Source: Pedobacter nyackensis
GTDB lineage: Bacteria; Bacteroidota; Bacteroidia; Sphingobacteriales; Sphingobacteriaceae
DNA: 64,000 bases
Assembly (NCBI RefSeq): GCF_900176505.1
Contig: NZ_FWYB01000005.1
Coordinates: forward strand, 1 to 64,000
Direction of reading: 5' to 3'
Shown here: positions 46,450-55,550 of the stretch, in pieces
How the letters are laid out: every line of letters starts with the position of its first letter
Numbering within the stretch: the first letter of the stretch is position 1
Program-made: the position numbers and the translations under genes
Notes under the pieces: generated by a model
Databases searched by the model: none
What the model was told of the DNA's origin: nothing
The model's input: only the letters and a program-made list of their open reading frames with translations

Positions 46450-46460
46450 TAAAGTTTAAT

Positions 46461-47138
46461 TTATTTTATTGGCTCATCTGATTCGCTAAATATTTTAGTT
46501 ATTTTACTGTTTTTTTGGAAATATTTACAGAAATGTGTGATCTCACAAATACTGCATTTTGGTGATCTGGCTACACAAATATATCTTCCATGTAAGATCA
46601 ACCAGTGGTGGGCTACATGAATGGTATGTTCCGGTAGGTTTTTAACCAGGTCTTTCTCCACAGCAAGTGGTGTCTTTCCGGTGGTTAAGCCAATTCTATT
46701 GGCTACTCTGAAAACATGGGTATCTACAGCCATTGCCGGAGCATTATAAATTACCGAGGCAATTACGTTTGCTGTCTTTCTTCCAACACCCGGCATTTTC
46801 TGCAGCTGAGTCACGTCGGAAGGCACCTCATTGTTAAATTCGTTTAACAATATATTTGCCATCCCCACCAGATGCTTGGCCTTATTGTTCGGATAACTCA
46901 CACTCCTGATGTAATCAAATACAATGTCCGGAGTCGTTTCAGCAAGTGCTTTGGCATTCGGAAAGCGCTGAAATAGTGCTGGGGTAACCTGATTAATGCG
47001 CTTATCGGTGCATTGCGCAGATAGAATAACTGCCACCAGCAATTGAAAAGGGTTGTTATAATGCAGTTCTGTCTCGGCATTTGGTTGCCTGTCAGAAAAA
47101 TGGGATACAAATTGTTGATACCTTTCTTTTTTGAGCAT
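46461..47138 (-). CDS. nth: Endonuclease III
   Basis: A 225-residue base-excision repair enzyme that removes oxidised pyrimidines and nicks at abasic sites. The helix-hairpin-helix with the catalytic Lys is MPGVGRKTANV and the catalytic Asp lies in AVDTHVFRVANR. Four Cys near the end bind an Fe-S cluster with spacing C-x6-C-x2-C-x5-C (CVARSPKCSICEITHFC). The start is the ATG at 47138; a TTG two codons upstream is ruled out because it is itself part of the -7 element. The promoter element ends three bases before the ATG. Confidence 0.96.
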   Translation of the reverse strand: MLKKERYQQFVSHFSDRQPNAETELHYNNPFQLLVAVILSAQCTDKRINQVTPALFQRFPNAKALAETTPDIVFDYIRSVSYPNNKAKHLVGMANILLNEFNNEVPSDVTQLQKMPGVGRKTANVIASVIYNAPAMAVDTHVFRVANRIGLTTGKTPLAVEKDLVKNLPEHTIHVAHHWLILHGRYICVARSPKCSICEITHFCKYFQKNSKITKIFSESDEPIK

Positions 47139-47141
47139 AGG

Positions 47142-47149
47142 CAAATTTA
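47142..47149 (-). promoter_or_regulatory. -7 element TAAATTTG for nth
   Basis: An exact TAnnTTTG match ending three bases before the nth start codon, and directly after the terminator of the preceding small gene. It implies a leaderless transcript. Confidence 0.65.
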
Positions 47150-47150
47150 G

Positions 47151-47182
47151 AAAAAAAAAGCTGCCGGTTTTGGCGGCAGCTT
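47151..47182 (-). terminator. Terminator of the small ORF downstream of an ECF sigma gene
   Basis: On the minus strand a 7-8-bp stem AAGCTGCC / GGCAGCTT (about 47159-47182) is followed by nine T residues. It ends two bases before the nth -7 element. Confidence 0.87.
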
Positions 47183-47197
47183 AAATTCGTTTTGAAA

Positions 47198-47383
47198 TTA
47201 CCTGGTTTTGGAATAGGCTAAGATCTTGGCGATAGATTCATCCGAAGGATCTTTTTTAAGCATATTCAACTGAAACTTAATGTTATCATAGAACAATAAG
47301 TCTGAACCCTCACTAAAATCGACATTTTCCTTGTCGTGTTGTGGGTAATTTAAGTTGTTAATTGAAGTAAAGGTTTCCATCAT
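47198..47383 (-). CDS. Small acidic protein, unknown function
   Basis: A 61-residue soluble protein, not recognised. It has an acidic, charged middle (HDKENVDFSEGSDLLFYDN) and a Lys/Asp-rich C-terminal helix ending in KTR; no Cys, signal peptide or membrane helix. It follows an ECF sigma gene on the same strand after 133 bases and has its own strong terminator, which supports a real gene. The start at 47383 (or 47380) is preferred to a GTG at 47389. A regulatory role together with the sigma factor is possible but not shown. Confidence 0.6.
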   Translation of the reverse strand: MMETFTSINNLNYPQHDKENVDFSEGSDLLFYDNIKFQLNMLKKDPSDESIAKILAYSKTR

Positions 47384-47516
47384 AAGCACTAGCGTGTTTT
47401 AGTTTTAATGAAAAACGTTTTTCTCATTAATTTATTTTCACATTAGTGTGGTTACTTTGTAATATATTCTTTACAAAAGGAATTCACTCAATAAATCTGC
47501 TGAAAAGGAGCTGAAA

Positions 47517-48092
47517 TTAGGACACTTCTTTCACTTTCATCATCTTACGAAGATTGTTCAAAGCATATCTCATACGGCCTAAAGCGGTATTTATGCTCAC
47601 ATCAGTGAGGTCTGCAATTTCCTTAAAGCTAAGATCTGCGTAATGACGCATAATTAAAACTTCTTTTTGATCATCAGGCAATAAATGAATCATTGCCCTT
47701 AAATCAGTATGAGTTTGGTCCCTTAACATTTTATCTTCTGCACTTTCTTCATGAAACTGAAGTAAGTTAAACACATCTGTTCCATCTGCACTGGTGATTA
47801 CCGGTGCTCTTTTTTCTCGTCTGAAATAATCGATGACCAGGTTATGCGCAATACGCATTACCCATGGTAAAAATTTACCTTCTTCGTTGTACCGACCGGA
47901 TCTGAGTGTATTGATTACTTTAATAAATGCATCCTGAAATATATCCTCGGCCAGGTATTGATCCTTAACCAAAAGGTATATAGATGTATAAATTTTCGAC
48001 TTATGTCTTTTTAAAAGCTCTTCCAAAACGGTTTCATCACCATTCAGATATAGCTTAATCAAATCTTGATCACTAAATTGCTGTAGTTTCAT
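47517..48092 (-). CDS. RNA polymerase ECF sigma factor, not linked to SusCD
   Basis: A 191-residue ECF sigma factor with region 2 at about residues 20-90 (LLKRHKSKIYTSIYLLVKDQYLAEDIFQDAFIKV; FLPWVMRIAHNLVIDYFRREKR) and region 4 at about 130-185 (LPDDQKEVLIMRHYADLSFKEIADLTDVSINTALGRMRYAL). Neither FecR nor SusC genes lie nearby, so it differs from the two other sigma factors of the window. It is more like stress or general ECF factors. No anti-sigma gene is adjacent; a 61-residue ORF follows. It diverges from uvrA. The target genes are unknown. Confidence 0.92.
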   Translation of the reverse strand: MKLQQFSDQDLIKLYLNGDETVLEELLKRHKSKIYTSIYLLVKDQYLAEDIFQDAFIKVINTLRSGRYNEEGKFLPWVMRIAHNLVIDYFRREKRAPVITSADGTDVFNLLQFHEESAEDKMLRDQTHTDLRAMIHLLPDDQKEVLIMRHYADLSFKEIADLTDVSINTALGRMRYALNNLRKMMKVKEVS

Positions 48093-48284
48093 AGGAGTAT
48101 CCTTACTAAAATCCCTTGCTGCTTGCTAAAAAAATACTTTAGTAGATGTTTTCTTCTATATGAGTTCTCCTATTAGTTTGTTTGTTAGTGGTTTGATTTC
48201 CCGTTAATATTTCAAAAGAAGCATTTTTTTATTAGAAAACCATATAAAAAGTGTTAAAAAAAATTAAAAGTGCGCTCAGAGCCT

Positions 48285-48292
48285 TATTTTTG
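48285..48292 (+). promoter_or_regulatory. -7 element TATTTTTG for uvrA
   Basis: An exact TAnnTTTG match, 65 bases before the uvrA start codon, in the divergent gap with the sigma gene. No TTTG at the -33 position. Confidence 0.5.
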
Positions 48293-48357
48293 CATTTACT
48301 GAAAAAACCTAATTTCTGTTATTTGGGTTATATTAGCAGTATTCTATCAATAAATCA

Positions 48358-51165
48358 ATGAGTAGCGAAATCAATAAAGATCCACATAAAAACATTATCA
48401 TAAAAGGTGCCAGAGTTCATAATCTGAAGAATATAGACGTCGCAATACCGAAAAATAAACTGGTGGTCATCACCGGAATGTCGGGTTCGGGCAAGTCTTC
48501 TTTGGCTTTTGATACCTTGTATGCTGAGGGACAACGACGTTATGTTGAAAGCTTATCTTCTTACGCCCGCCAGTTTATGGGACGTATGAATAAGCCTGAT
48601 GTTGATTATATTAAAGGGATAGCTCCGGCTATTGCCATCGAGCAAAAAGTAATTACTTCAAACCCGAGGTCTACCGTAGGTACATCAACGGAGATATACG
48701 ATTATTTAAAATTACTTTTCTCCAGAATTGGTAGAACCTATTCACCGGAGTCGGGTAAAATTGTAAAAAGAGATTCGGTAACAACGGTGGTTGATTTTAT
48801 TTCAACGCTGGAAGATGAAAGTGTAGTTACCGTTTTTTGCCCGTTATTTCCACACAATAACAGATCCTTAAAAGAAGAACTCGCAGTGCTATTGCAAAAG
48901 GGATTCCTCAGAGTTTTGTATAAAAAGAAAATACATAAGATAGAGGAGATCCTGGAGGATAAAGATTTCAAAGATTTTGAACTTGCAGATGAACATACTG
49001 TTCAGATCCTGATCGATAGGATCGTTGTTAACAATGAAGAAGAGACTTTAAGCCGTATCGCTGATTCTGTACAAACTGCTTTTTTTGAAGGAAAGGGCGA
49101 TTGCTATGTCGATTATGAAGGTAAATTAACTCATTTCTGTGATCGATTTGAGCTGGATGGAATTCGTTTCGAAGAGCCAACGCCAAACTTTTTTAGTTTT
49201 AATAATCCTTACGGTGCGTGTAAAAAATGCGAGGGTTATGGAAATGTGGTTGGTATAGATGAAGATCTGGTTATTCCTGATAAAAGTAAAAGCGTTTACG
49301 ACAATGCCATCGCTCCATGGAGAGGTGAAAAGATGCGTGAATGGCTTACCAAGCTGATTCAAAATGCAGATAAATTCAATTTCCCTATTCACAGACCTTA
49401 TAGCGATCTCAGCGAGAAAGAGCAAAAACTAGTCTGGACGGGTAACAAGTATTTTGGAGGTCTGGATGATTTCTTCAAAGAGCTGGAAGAACAAACGTTT
49501 AAGATTCAATATCGTGTAATGTTATCCAGATACAGAGGTAAAACCAATTGTCCTGATTGTAAGGGTTCCAGATTACGTAAAGATGCCTCCTATGTTAAAA
49601 TAGGGGATAAATCTATTATCGATGTAGTATTGATGCCACTGGCAACCATTATGGATTTCTTTAGTAACCTGAAGTTGTCTGAAAATGAGCAGAAAATCTC
49701 TAAACGTCTGCTTGCTGAGATCGTAAGCAGGGTGCTTTATTTGAATAATGTAGGTTTAGGATACCTAACCTTAAACAGGCTGTCAAATACGCTCTCAGGC
49801 GGTGAGTCGCAAAGGATCAATCTGGCTACCTCATTAGGCAGTAGCCTTGTCGGCTCTATTTACGTTCTGGATGAGCCAAGTATTGGTTTGCATCCCAGAG
49901 ATACCAATAAGCTGATCGAAGTATTGCAATCACTCAGAAATGTAGGTAATACCGTTCTGGTTGTAGAACACGAAGAGGAGATGATGAAAGCGGCCGATCA
50001 TATCATTGATATTGGTCCGGAGGCAGGTACACATGGTGGTAATCTTGTTTTTAGCGGCACCTACGAGGAGATCATTAAAGATAAGAAGAGTTTAACTGGT
50101 CGCTACCTTTCAGGAGAAGAAAAGATTGTTGTACCTGCGATAAGAAGAACCTGGAAAGATCATGTGCTGATTAAAGGAGCAAGAGAAAACAACCTTAAAA
50201 ATATAGACGTAAAAATCCCACTTGGTGTGTTTACTGTGGTGAGTGGCGTTTCCGGATCCGGAAAAACCAGCTTAATCAAAAAGATATTTTACCCGGCTTT
50301 ACAAAAGGCAATCGGTAATTATTCTGGCGAACAGACCGGGGCATATGATGGCATTTATGGTAATTACGAGTTGGTAAGTCAGGTTGAAATGGTAGATCAG
50401 AACCCCATCGGGCGGTCGTCCAGGTCAAACCCTGTTACCTATGTAAAGGCATGGGACGATGTACGTGCCTTGTTCTCGGCTTTGCCGGCTTCAAAAGCTG
50501 CAGGTTTAAAGCCAGCTGCTTTCTCTTTTAATGTGGAAGGTGGACGTTGTGATGTTTGCCAGGGAGAAGGAGAGGTGAAGATCGAGATGCAGTTTATGGC
50601 TGATATTTATTTGCCATGTGAAACTTGCGGAGGTCGCAGATTTAAACAGCAGGTTTTAGATATCACTTACCAGGATAAGAATGTAGCGGATATTTTAGAT
50701 CTTACTATTGAGGAGGCGGTAGCATTCTTTAGTAATGAGCCTAAAATATTACAGAAGTTGCAACCATTGGTTGATGTGGGGCTCGGATACGTTCATTTAG
50801 GGCAGTCTTCCAATACTTTATCAGGAGGAGAGGCGCAACGTATTAAGCTGGCATCTTTCCTGATTAAGGGAAATAATGCCAATAAAACGATGTTTATCTT
50901 TGATGAGCCAACAACCGGACTGCATTTCCATGATATTAAAAAGCTATTGATTGCCTTGAATACTTTAATAGAACAGGGCAATTCGATATTGGTAATTGAG
51001 CACAATATGGACATGATCAAATCTGCAGACTGGGTGATTGATATCGGTCCGGAAGGAGGCGATAAGGGAGGAAATGTTGTTTTTGAAGGAACGCCTGAAG
51101 ATCTTTTAAATGTAAAAGCTTCATATACTGCGAAGTACTTGAAAGACCATATGAAACCTGCATGA
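48358..51165 (+). CDS. uvrA: Excinuclease ABC subunit A
   Basis: A 935-residue UvrA with two ABC ATPase modules: Walker [10 protein letters not shown] (about residue 40) and GVSGSGKTS (about 630), signatures LSGGESQRI and LSGGEAQRI, and Walker [10 protein letters not shown] and IFDEPTTGL. Zinc Cys pairs appear as [24 protein letters not shown] and CETCGG. It recognises bulky DNA damage and loads UvrB in nucleotide excision repair. The length is normal. It is followed after 40 bases by a LysE-type gene with its own promoter element. Confidence 0.98.
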   Translation: MSSEINKDPHKNIIIKGARVHNLKNIDVAIPKNKLVVITGMSGSGKSSLAFDTLYAEGQRRYVESLSSYARQFMGRMNKPDVDYIKGIAPAIAIEQKVITSNPRSTVGTSTEIYDYLKLLFSRIGRTYSPESGKIVKRDSVTTVVDFISTLEDESVVTVFCPLFPHNNRSLKEELAVLLQKGFLRVLYKKKIHKIEEILEDKDFKDFELADEHTVQILIDRIVVNNEEETLSRIADSVQTAFFEGKGDCYVDYEGKLTHFCDRFELDGIRFEEPTPNFFSFNNPYGACKKCEGYGNVVGIDEDLVIPDKSKSVYDNAIAPWRGEKMREWLTKLIQNADKFNFPIHRPYSDLSEKEQKLVWTGNKYFGGLDDFFKELEEQTFKIQYRVMLSRYRGKTNCPDCKGSRLRKDASYVKIGDKSIIDVVLMPLATIMDFFSNLKLSENEQKISKRLLAEIVSRVLYLNNVGLGYLTLNRLSNTLSGGESQRINLATSLGSSLVGSIYVLDEPSIGLHPRDTNKLIEVLQSLRNVGNTVLVVEHEEEMMKAADHIIDIGPEAGTHGGNLVFSGTYEEIIKDKKSLTGRYLSGEEKIVVPAIRRTWKDHVLIKGARENNLKNIDVKIPLGVFTVVSGVSGSGKTSLIKKIFYPALQKAIGNYSGEQTGAYDGIYGNYELVSQVEMVDQNPIGRSSRSNPVTYVKAWDDVRALFSALPASKAAGLKPAAFSFNVEGGRCDVCQGEGEVKIEMQFMADIYLPCETCGGRRFKQQVLDITYQDKNVADILDLTIEEAVAFFSNEPKILQKLQPLVDVGLGYVHLGQSSNTLSGGEAQRIKLASFLIKGNNANKTMFIFDEPTTGLHFHDIKKLLIALNTLIEQGNSILVIEHNMDMIKSADWVIDIGPEGGDKGGNVVFEGTPEDLLNVKASYTAKYLKDHMKPA

Positions 51166-51194
51166 GTACGATCCTAAAATCAGTGAAATCATTG

Positions 51195-51202
51195 TATCTT
51201 CG
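51195..51202 (+). promoter_or_regulatory. -7-like element TATCTTCG for the LysE-type gene
   Basis: One mismatch to TAnnTTTG (TTCG). It ends three bases before the ATG at 51206, the same geometry as nth. Confidence 0.45.
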
Positions 51203-51205
51203 CCC

Positions 51206-51826
51206 ATGCTTTTTTTAACACTTTTCCTGGGAATTGTTATAAATATGCTTGGATATATTCCCCCAGGCAATATTAATCTCAGCGTTGTTCAGATTACAAT
51301 TACAAGAGGGATTCGTCAGGCTTTATATTTTATAGGTGCATTTTCTTTTGTAGAAGTCCTTTTCACCTTTGGGGTTATGCGCTTTGTGCGATGGCTTTCC
51401 AGTGAAATCAACCTCGAGAATTCCATAGATATCGTTATGATTGTCATGTTTGGAGTTTTAGGTTTAATAACCTGGAAATCCAGAAAAGAAATGCCCAAAG
51501 AAGATTATTCCAAAAAGGATAGTATCAAGTATGGTTTGCTATTGGGGGTTGTTAACCCTATGCAAATCCCATATTGGTTATTTGTGGGGACTTATCTTAT
51601 AGAACACGAATGGATTGATATCGGATACCTTTCTCTTTCAATTTTCAGCATTGGCTCAGGTATAGGAGCAGGCCTGGCTTTATACGGGTTTGCTCGTTTT
51701 GCAAAATACATACAAGAGAAATTTACTTTAAGTAGCTACATCGTCAGTAAGAGCATTGCCTTATTGTTTTTTGCCTTATCGGCTTATCATATCTGTAAAG
51801 TCACTTATATCCATTGTATTAAATAA
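51206..51826 (+). CDS. LysE family transporter
   Basis: A 206-residue inner-membrane protein with six predicted helices. The PPGNINLSVVQ segment near the N-terminus and GVVNPMQIPYW in the middle are typical of LysE/RhtB-type amino-acid exporters. It probably exports an amino acid or a related compound; the substrate is not predictable. The gene begins 40 bases after uvrA and appears to have its own promoter, and it converges on the CPA2 antiporter gene. Confidence 0.87.
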   Translation: MLFLTLFLGIVINMLGYIPPGNINLSVVQITITRGIRQALYFIGAFSFVEVLFTFGVMRFVRWLSSEINLENSIDIVMIVMFGVLGLITWKSRKEMPKEDYSKKDSIKYGLLLGVVNPMQIPYWLFVGTYLIEHEWIDIGYLSLSIFSIGSGIGAGLALYGFARFAKYIQEKFTLSSYIVSKSIALLFFALSAYHICKVTYIHCIK

Positions 51827-51864
51827 AAAATGGCCTGTGTTAAATGTAACACAGGCCATTTTTT
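51825..51864. terminator. Bidirectional terminator between LysE-type gene and antiporter
   Basis: A perfect 18-bp stem (51825-51842 with 51847-51864) with a four-base loop. The AAAAAA and TTTTTT arms give a T tract in either direction. It overlaps the stop codon of the LysE-type gene by two bases. Confidence 0.93.
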
Positions 51865-51897
51865 TGCACGAAACGCTTAGTTCTTATTGAATGAGGA

Positions 51898-54129
51898 TCA
51901 CACGGATTGTTTCAGCAATTCAGGAACCTTTTTGTTGTTCCCTACAATCCAAACGATATCTTCATTCTCAAATACCATATTCGAGTCAGGATTTAGAATG
52001 CGCTCACCATTGCGCTCTATCCCTACTACCAGGCCTTGCGTTGTTTCTCTGATCCCTGAACTGCGAATGCTTTGTCCATAGATCGGGGAATTTGTATTCA
52101 CTACAATTTTTTGCAAGGTCATATCTTTTTTAGGGAAGTTGGTTTCTTCCATGCTTTCATCAACACTACCTGCAAATAATTCGGTAATCATAGCCAGTTG
52201 GTTGTCTGTTCCAATAACCATCACCTTGTCGTTCGGGTAAAGTCTCTCATCTCTGCCCGGGGTAGGGATCATAATTTTTCCACGTTCAATCAGGGCAATG
52301 TTTACACCATACTTTTCCCTTATCGACAATTCGATCAAGGTATGTCCAACCAGTTTTGATTCAGGGGCAACAACTAATTCAGCAAGGTGGGTATCCCAGG
52401 GTAAAATTTCCGGTTGTGCATTTTGAGCTTCCCTTGCATTTAAGTTTAATAAAAAGCGACTCTCCAGGCGATTGTAGAAGCCCTGAAGCTTCCTTGAAAA
52501 AATAAACATGCCCGATACAATCAATACCAGGGCAATGGCGATGGCCAACCAGGTATTATAAAACTGGAAAATCAGGAAGCCGACAAAGAAAATGGCCAGG
52601 GCAATACGTAAACCTTCCAGGGCAACAAGTGGCCCCCTGGTATATTTTTTATTTAGCCATAGGTGAGCGTAAGCTTTTTTCTCAATCCTTCTGATGGCGA
52701 GTGCCCATAAAAATGGGGTCATGATGATTAAGGTCAGCACCAGACTGATCACAATTCCGTTGTCACCCGGGAAAATACCGGTAATGAATGGCTGAAGGTA
52801 TCTTGAACCTAAAATAGCAATTGAAATGAGGATTACCGAGTGAATGATGGTATTGAAAGTATAAGATTTAAGCAATACCTTCCAATCGCTCAGGGTAGTA
52901 ATGCCCGCTGTGCTTGAACTGTACCTGTTCAAAGCCTCAACCCATCGCTTAGGTAAGTTTCGCTCCAGAAAGAAGTAGAAGGGTTCTGAGGCTTTTATTA
53001 AGTATGGTGTGGTAAATGTTGTAATGGCCGATACTGCTACAGCAATAGGATAAAGGAAATCGCTGGTTACCTTTAGGGTTAAACCCAGGGTGGCAATGAT
53101 AAATGAAAACTCACCAATCTGAGCTAAACTTAAACCAGTTTGTACCGCAGTTTTAAGTGGTTGTCCGGAAACCAGTGCGCCCATTCCTGAGCTTAAAAAT
53201 TTACCAAGGATGGTAGCAATGGTAATCACCACGATAGGAACCGCATAGTCCACCAAAATGCTTGGGTCTATCAACATGCCCACCGATACAAAGAAGATGG
53301 CTGCAAAGAGGTCTTTAACGGATTTTGTTAAATGTTCTATACGTTCTGCCTGGGTTGTTTCTGCAAGGATGGATCCCATGATAAATGCACCAAGTGCAGG
53401 AGAGAAGCCAACTTTAACCGCCAACAATACCATAATTAAACACAATGCTATAGAAACAATCAACATGGTTTCATCATTCATCAGCTTTTTAGTTGCCTTT
53501 AAGAAAGTAGGCACTAAGAATATCCCCCCAATAAACCATAAAACAAGGAAGAAGCAGAGTTTCAAAATCGAAATCAGCATTTCTGCACCAGCAAACTGCT
53601 GACTCACCGCAAGGGTAGAAAGTAATACCAACAATAAAATGGCCACCAAATCTTCGACAATGAGTACACCAAATACCAATCCGGCAAATTTCTTATGTTT
53701 TACGCCGAGTTCTTCAAAGGCCCTGATGATGATGGTAGTGGATGAAACGGAGAGGATACCCCCTAAAAAGATACTGTCCATGGTAGCCCAGCCCATGGCC
53801 TTACCGGCCACAAAACCAATGATCAGCATAAACACGACTTCGACAATAGCTGTAATAGAGGCGGAGCCCCCGACTTTTACCAGTTTCTTAAAACTGAATT
53901 CAAGCCCCAGGCTAAACAGTAAAAAGATTACGCCAATTTCTGCCCATATGTGGATGCTTTCTTTGTCAGTAACGGTGGGTATAAATTCTACATGGGGGCC
54001 AACCAGCAATCCGGCCAAAATATAGCCTAAAACAAGTGGTTGTTTAATTCTTTTAAAGAGTAATGTTGTTATTCCGGCAGCAGCAAGTATTAAGCCTAAA
54101 TCAGTAATTAATACTGGTAAATGTATCAT
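51898..54129 (-). CDS. CPA2 cation:proton antiporter with tandem RCK-C domains
   Basis: A 743-residue membrane protein. The N-terminal exchanger domain (about residues 1-380) opens with a long hydrophobic region and ILAGLLVGP and includes FLLFSLGLEFSFKKL and VEDLVAILLLVLLS. A second hydrophobic block (about 405-565) adds more helices. Two RCK_C/TrkA-C ligand-binding domains follow (about 575-665 and 670-743). The NAD-binding TrkA-N domain of KefB/KefC is absent. It probably exchanges K+ or Na+ for H+ to control pH or osmotic balance. The RCK_C domains suggest control by a small ligand. It stands alone. Confidence 0.9.
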   Translation of the reverse strand: MIHLPVLITDLGLILAAAGITTLLFKRIKQPLVLGYILAGLLVGPHVEFIPTVTDKESIHIWAEIGVIFLLFSLGLEFSFKKLVKVGGSASITAIVEVVFMLIIGFVAGKAMGWATMDSIFLGGILSVSSTTIIIRAFEELGVKHKKFAGLVFGVLIVEDLVAILLLVLLSTLAVSQQFAGAEMLISILKLCFFLVLWFIGGIFLVPTFLKATKKLMNDETMLIVSIALCLIMVLLAVKVGFSPALGAFIMGSILAETTQAERIEHLTKSVKDLFAAIFFVSVGMLIDPSILVDYAVPIVVITIATILGKFLSSGMGALVSGQPLKTAVQTGLSLAQIGEFSFIIATLGLTLKVTSDFLYPIAVAVSAITTFTTPYLIKASEPFYFFLERNLPKRWVEALNRYSSSTAGITTLSDWKVLLKSYTFNTIIHSVILISIAILGSRYLQPFITGIFPGDNGIVISLVLTLIIMTPFLWALAIRRIEKKAYAHLWLNKKYTRGPLVALEGLRIALAIFFVGFLIFQFYNTWLAIAIALVLIVSGMFIFSRKLQGFYNRLESRFLLNLNAREAQNAQPEILPWDTHLAELVVAPESKLVGHTLIELSIREKYGVNIALIERGKIMIPTPGRDERLYPNDKVMVIGTDNQLAMITELFAGSVDESMEETNFPKKDMTLQKIVVNTNSPIYGQSIRSSGIRETTQGLVVGIERNGERILNPDSNMVFENEDIVWIVGNNKKVPELLKQSV

Positions 54130-54189
54130 ATAAACGTGTGTATTGTTATGGTGTAAGTATTATCTTAAAATGGTTAGTATAAGATGTAA

Positions 54190-54552
54190 TTACCAAAAAA
54201 CATGTTTGGGGTACAGATAGTCGAAAATGAACGAGTAGCAGCAACTTAAAAAGGCGTTATAAATCTTAACTTTTAAAAGTTGAGATTGTTTGAAATATTC
54301 GGGTATGTCGAAAGACAAAGGATAATCGAATCCTGATTTTTTAAAAGTAGAATGAATAAAGGGGATATCTTCAAAAAGGATTTTTTTGAATGAAGAACCC
54401 GATTTTTTACTAAACTTATAGCGGTAAGCCTTTGTTGCAGATTTTTCTTTTACCTGCGTTCTATTCTTTGCGCTGGGCTCTTGTCCCGAAGCAAATTGCA
54501 GGGAAATCAGCTGTATAAAAACAAGAGTTAATACGCTAAAAAGAAGCCTCAT
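54190..54552 (-). CDS. Small exported protein, unknown function
   Basis: A 120-residue protein, not recognised. It has a signal peptide (to about FASGQE), a basic middle (KSATKAYRYKFSKKSGSSFKK) and a C-terminal part rich in aromatic residues, with two adjacent Cys near residue 105. It is on the same strand as, and 58 bases after, ribF. A -7-like TACATTTA (one mismatch) ends five bases before its start, so it may have its own leaderless transcript. Alternatively it is the last gene of the ftsX-ribF operon. Confidence 0.55.
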   Translation of the reverse strand: MRLLFSVLTLVFIQLISLQFASGQEPSAKNRTQVKEKSATKAYRYKFSKKSGSSFKKILFEDIPFIHSTFKKSGFDYPLSFDIPEYFKQSQLLKVKIYNAFLSCCYSFIFDYLYPKHVFW

Positions 54553-54610
54553 TGCCGTAAATGTAGCAAAAAATGAGGATTTTTGCTACTAAAAATGGCA
54601 TTAAATCAGA

Positions 54611-55546
54611 TTAAGCCAATGTGTCGAAATAGGCTAAAGTATCTTCTTTATCTTTCTGCAGTTGTAGCTTTAATGTTTCCAGACCAGTAAATTTAACATC
54701 ATGTCTTAAAAACTGAAGGAAGGTCATGGTAATATTCTGACCATAGATTTCCTGATTGAAATCGAATATATTTACCTCAATATTTCGTGTCATTCCATTA
54801 ATGGTAGGCCTTTGACCGATATAAGCCATTCCTTTAAAAGACTGGCCTGACATATCAACGGTTACGGCATAAATTCCATCGGCTGGAATCAGCTTATACG
54901 TTTCTTCAATAAAGAGATTGGCGGTAGGGAAGCCTATGGTTCTGCCAATTTTATCGCCTTTTATTACTCTTCCGTGTAAAGAAAAATTATAGCCTAAATA
55001 TTTGGCTGCAAGAGCCACCTCTCCATTTAAAAGGGCCTTACGTATTTTAGTCGAGCTTACTGCAACATCATTAATGTCTTGCTCAGGTATAACTTCAATT
55101 TTATAGTCGTGGATTTGAGCTGCTGCTTCCAGCTCTGGCATGCCACCAGCTCTGTCTTTACCAAAACGATGATCATAGCCTACAATTAAGTGCTTAACCC
55201 CTATAGTGTCCACTAAAATGTTTTTAATGTACTCAGAGGGGCTTAGATTGGAAAAATCTCGGGTAAAAGGAGTGATGATTAAATGATCTACACCGAGGCC
55301 AGCCAATATTTTGGCCTTCTCAGCAATGGTATTGATCATTTTTAAATCCTGGTTTTCAGGATCAATAATTAATCTTGGATGTGGGAAAAAGGTAAGGATT
55401 ACACTTTCACCACCGGTTGCTTTGGCCAGTTCACAAAGCCGGTTGATAATTTTTTGATGTCCGTAATGGACGCCATCAAAAGTGCCAATAGTGACTACAG
55501 CGTTATTTAATCTCTTAAACTCTGAGAAATGATGGTATAATTTCAT
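54611..55546 (-). CDS. ribF: Bifunctional riboflavin kinase / FAD synthetase
   Basis: A 311-residue enzyme making FMN and then FAD. The N-terminal adenylyltransferase domain (about residues 10-165) has TIGTFDGVHYGHQKII and the second nucleotide motif SSTKIRKAL; the C-terminal flavokinase domain (about 175-305) has GRVIKGDKIGRTIGFPTANL and the catalytic Glu/Asn region IEVNIFDFNQEIYG. The start at 55546 (MKLYHHFSEF) is preferred; a Met 12 codons upstream would overlap the end of yitT. It uses riboflavin made through RibBA. Its place next to truB is common in bacteria. Confidence 0.96.
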   Translation of the reverse strand: MKLYHHFSEFKRLNNAVVTIGTFDGVHYGHQKIINRLCELAKATGGESVILTFFPHPRLIIDPENQDLKMINTIAEKAKILAGLGVDHLIITPFTRDFSNLSPSEYIKNILVDTIGVKHLIVGYDHRFGKDRAGGMPELEAAAQIHDYKIEVIPEQDINDVAVSSTKIRKALLNGEVALAAKYLGYNFSLHGRVIKGDKIGRTIGFPTANLFIEETYKLIPADGIYAVTVDMSGQSFKGMAYIGQRPTINGMTRNIEVNIFDFNQEIYGQNITMTFLQFLRHDVKFTGLETLKLQLQKDKEDTLAYFDTLA

Positions 55547-55550
55547 AAAA

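Noticed and set aside
46353..46460. LexA/SOS box before recA
   Set aside because: I saw no clear inverted repeat of a known SOS box type in the gap; only -33/-7 elements are visible. Bacteroidota SOS boxes vary, so this is a weak negative.
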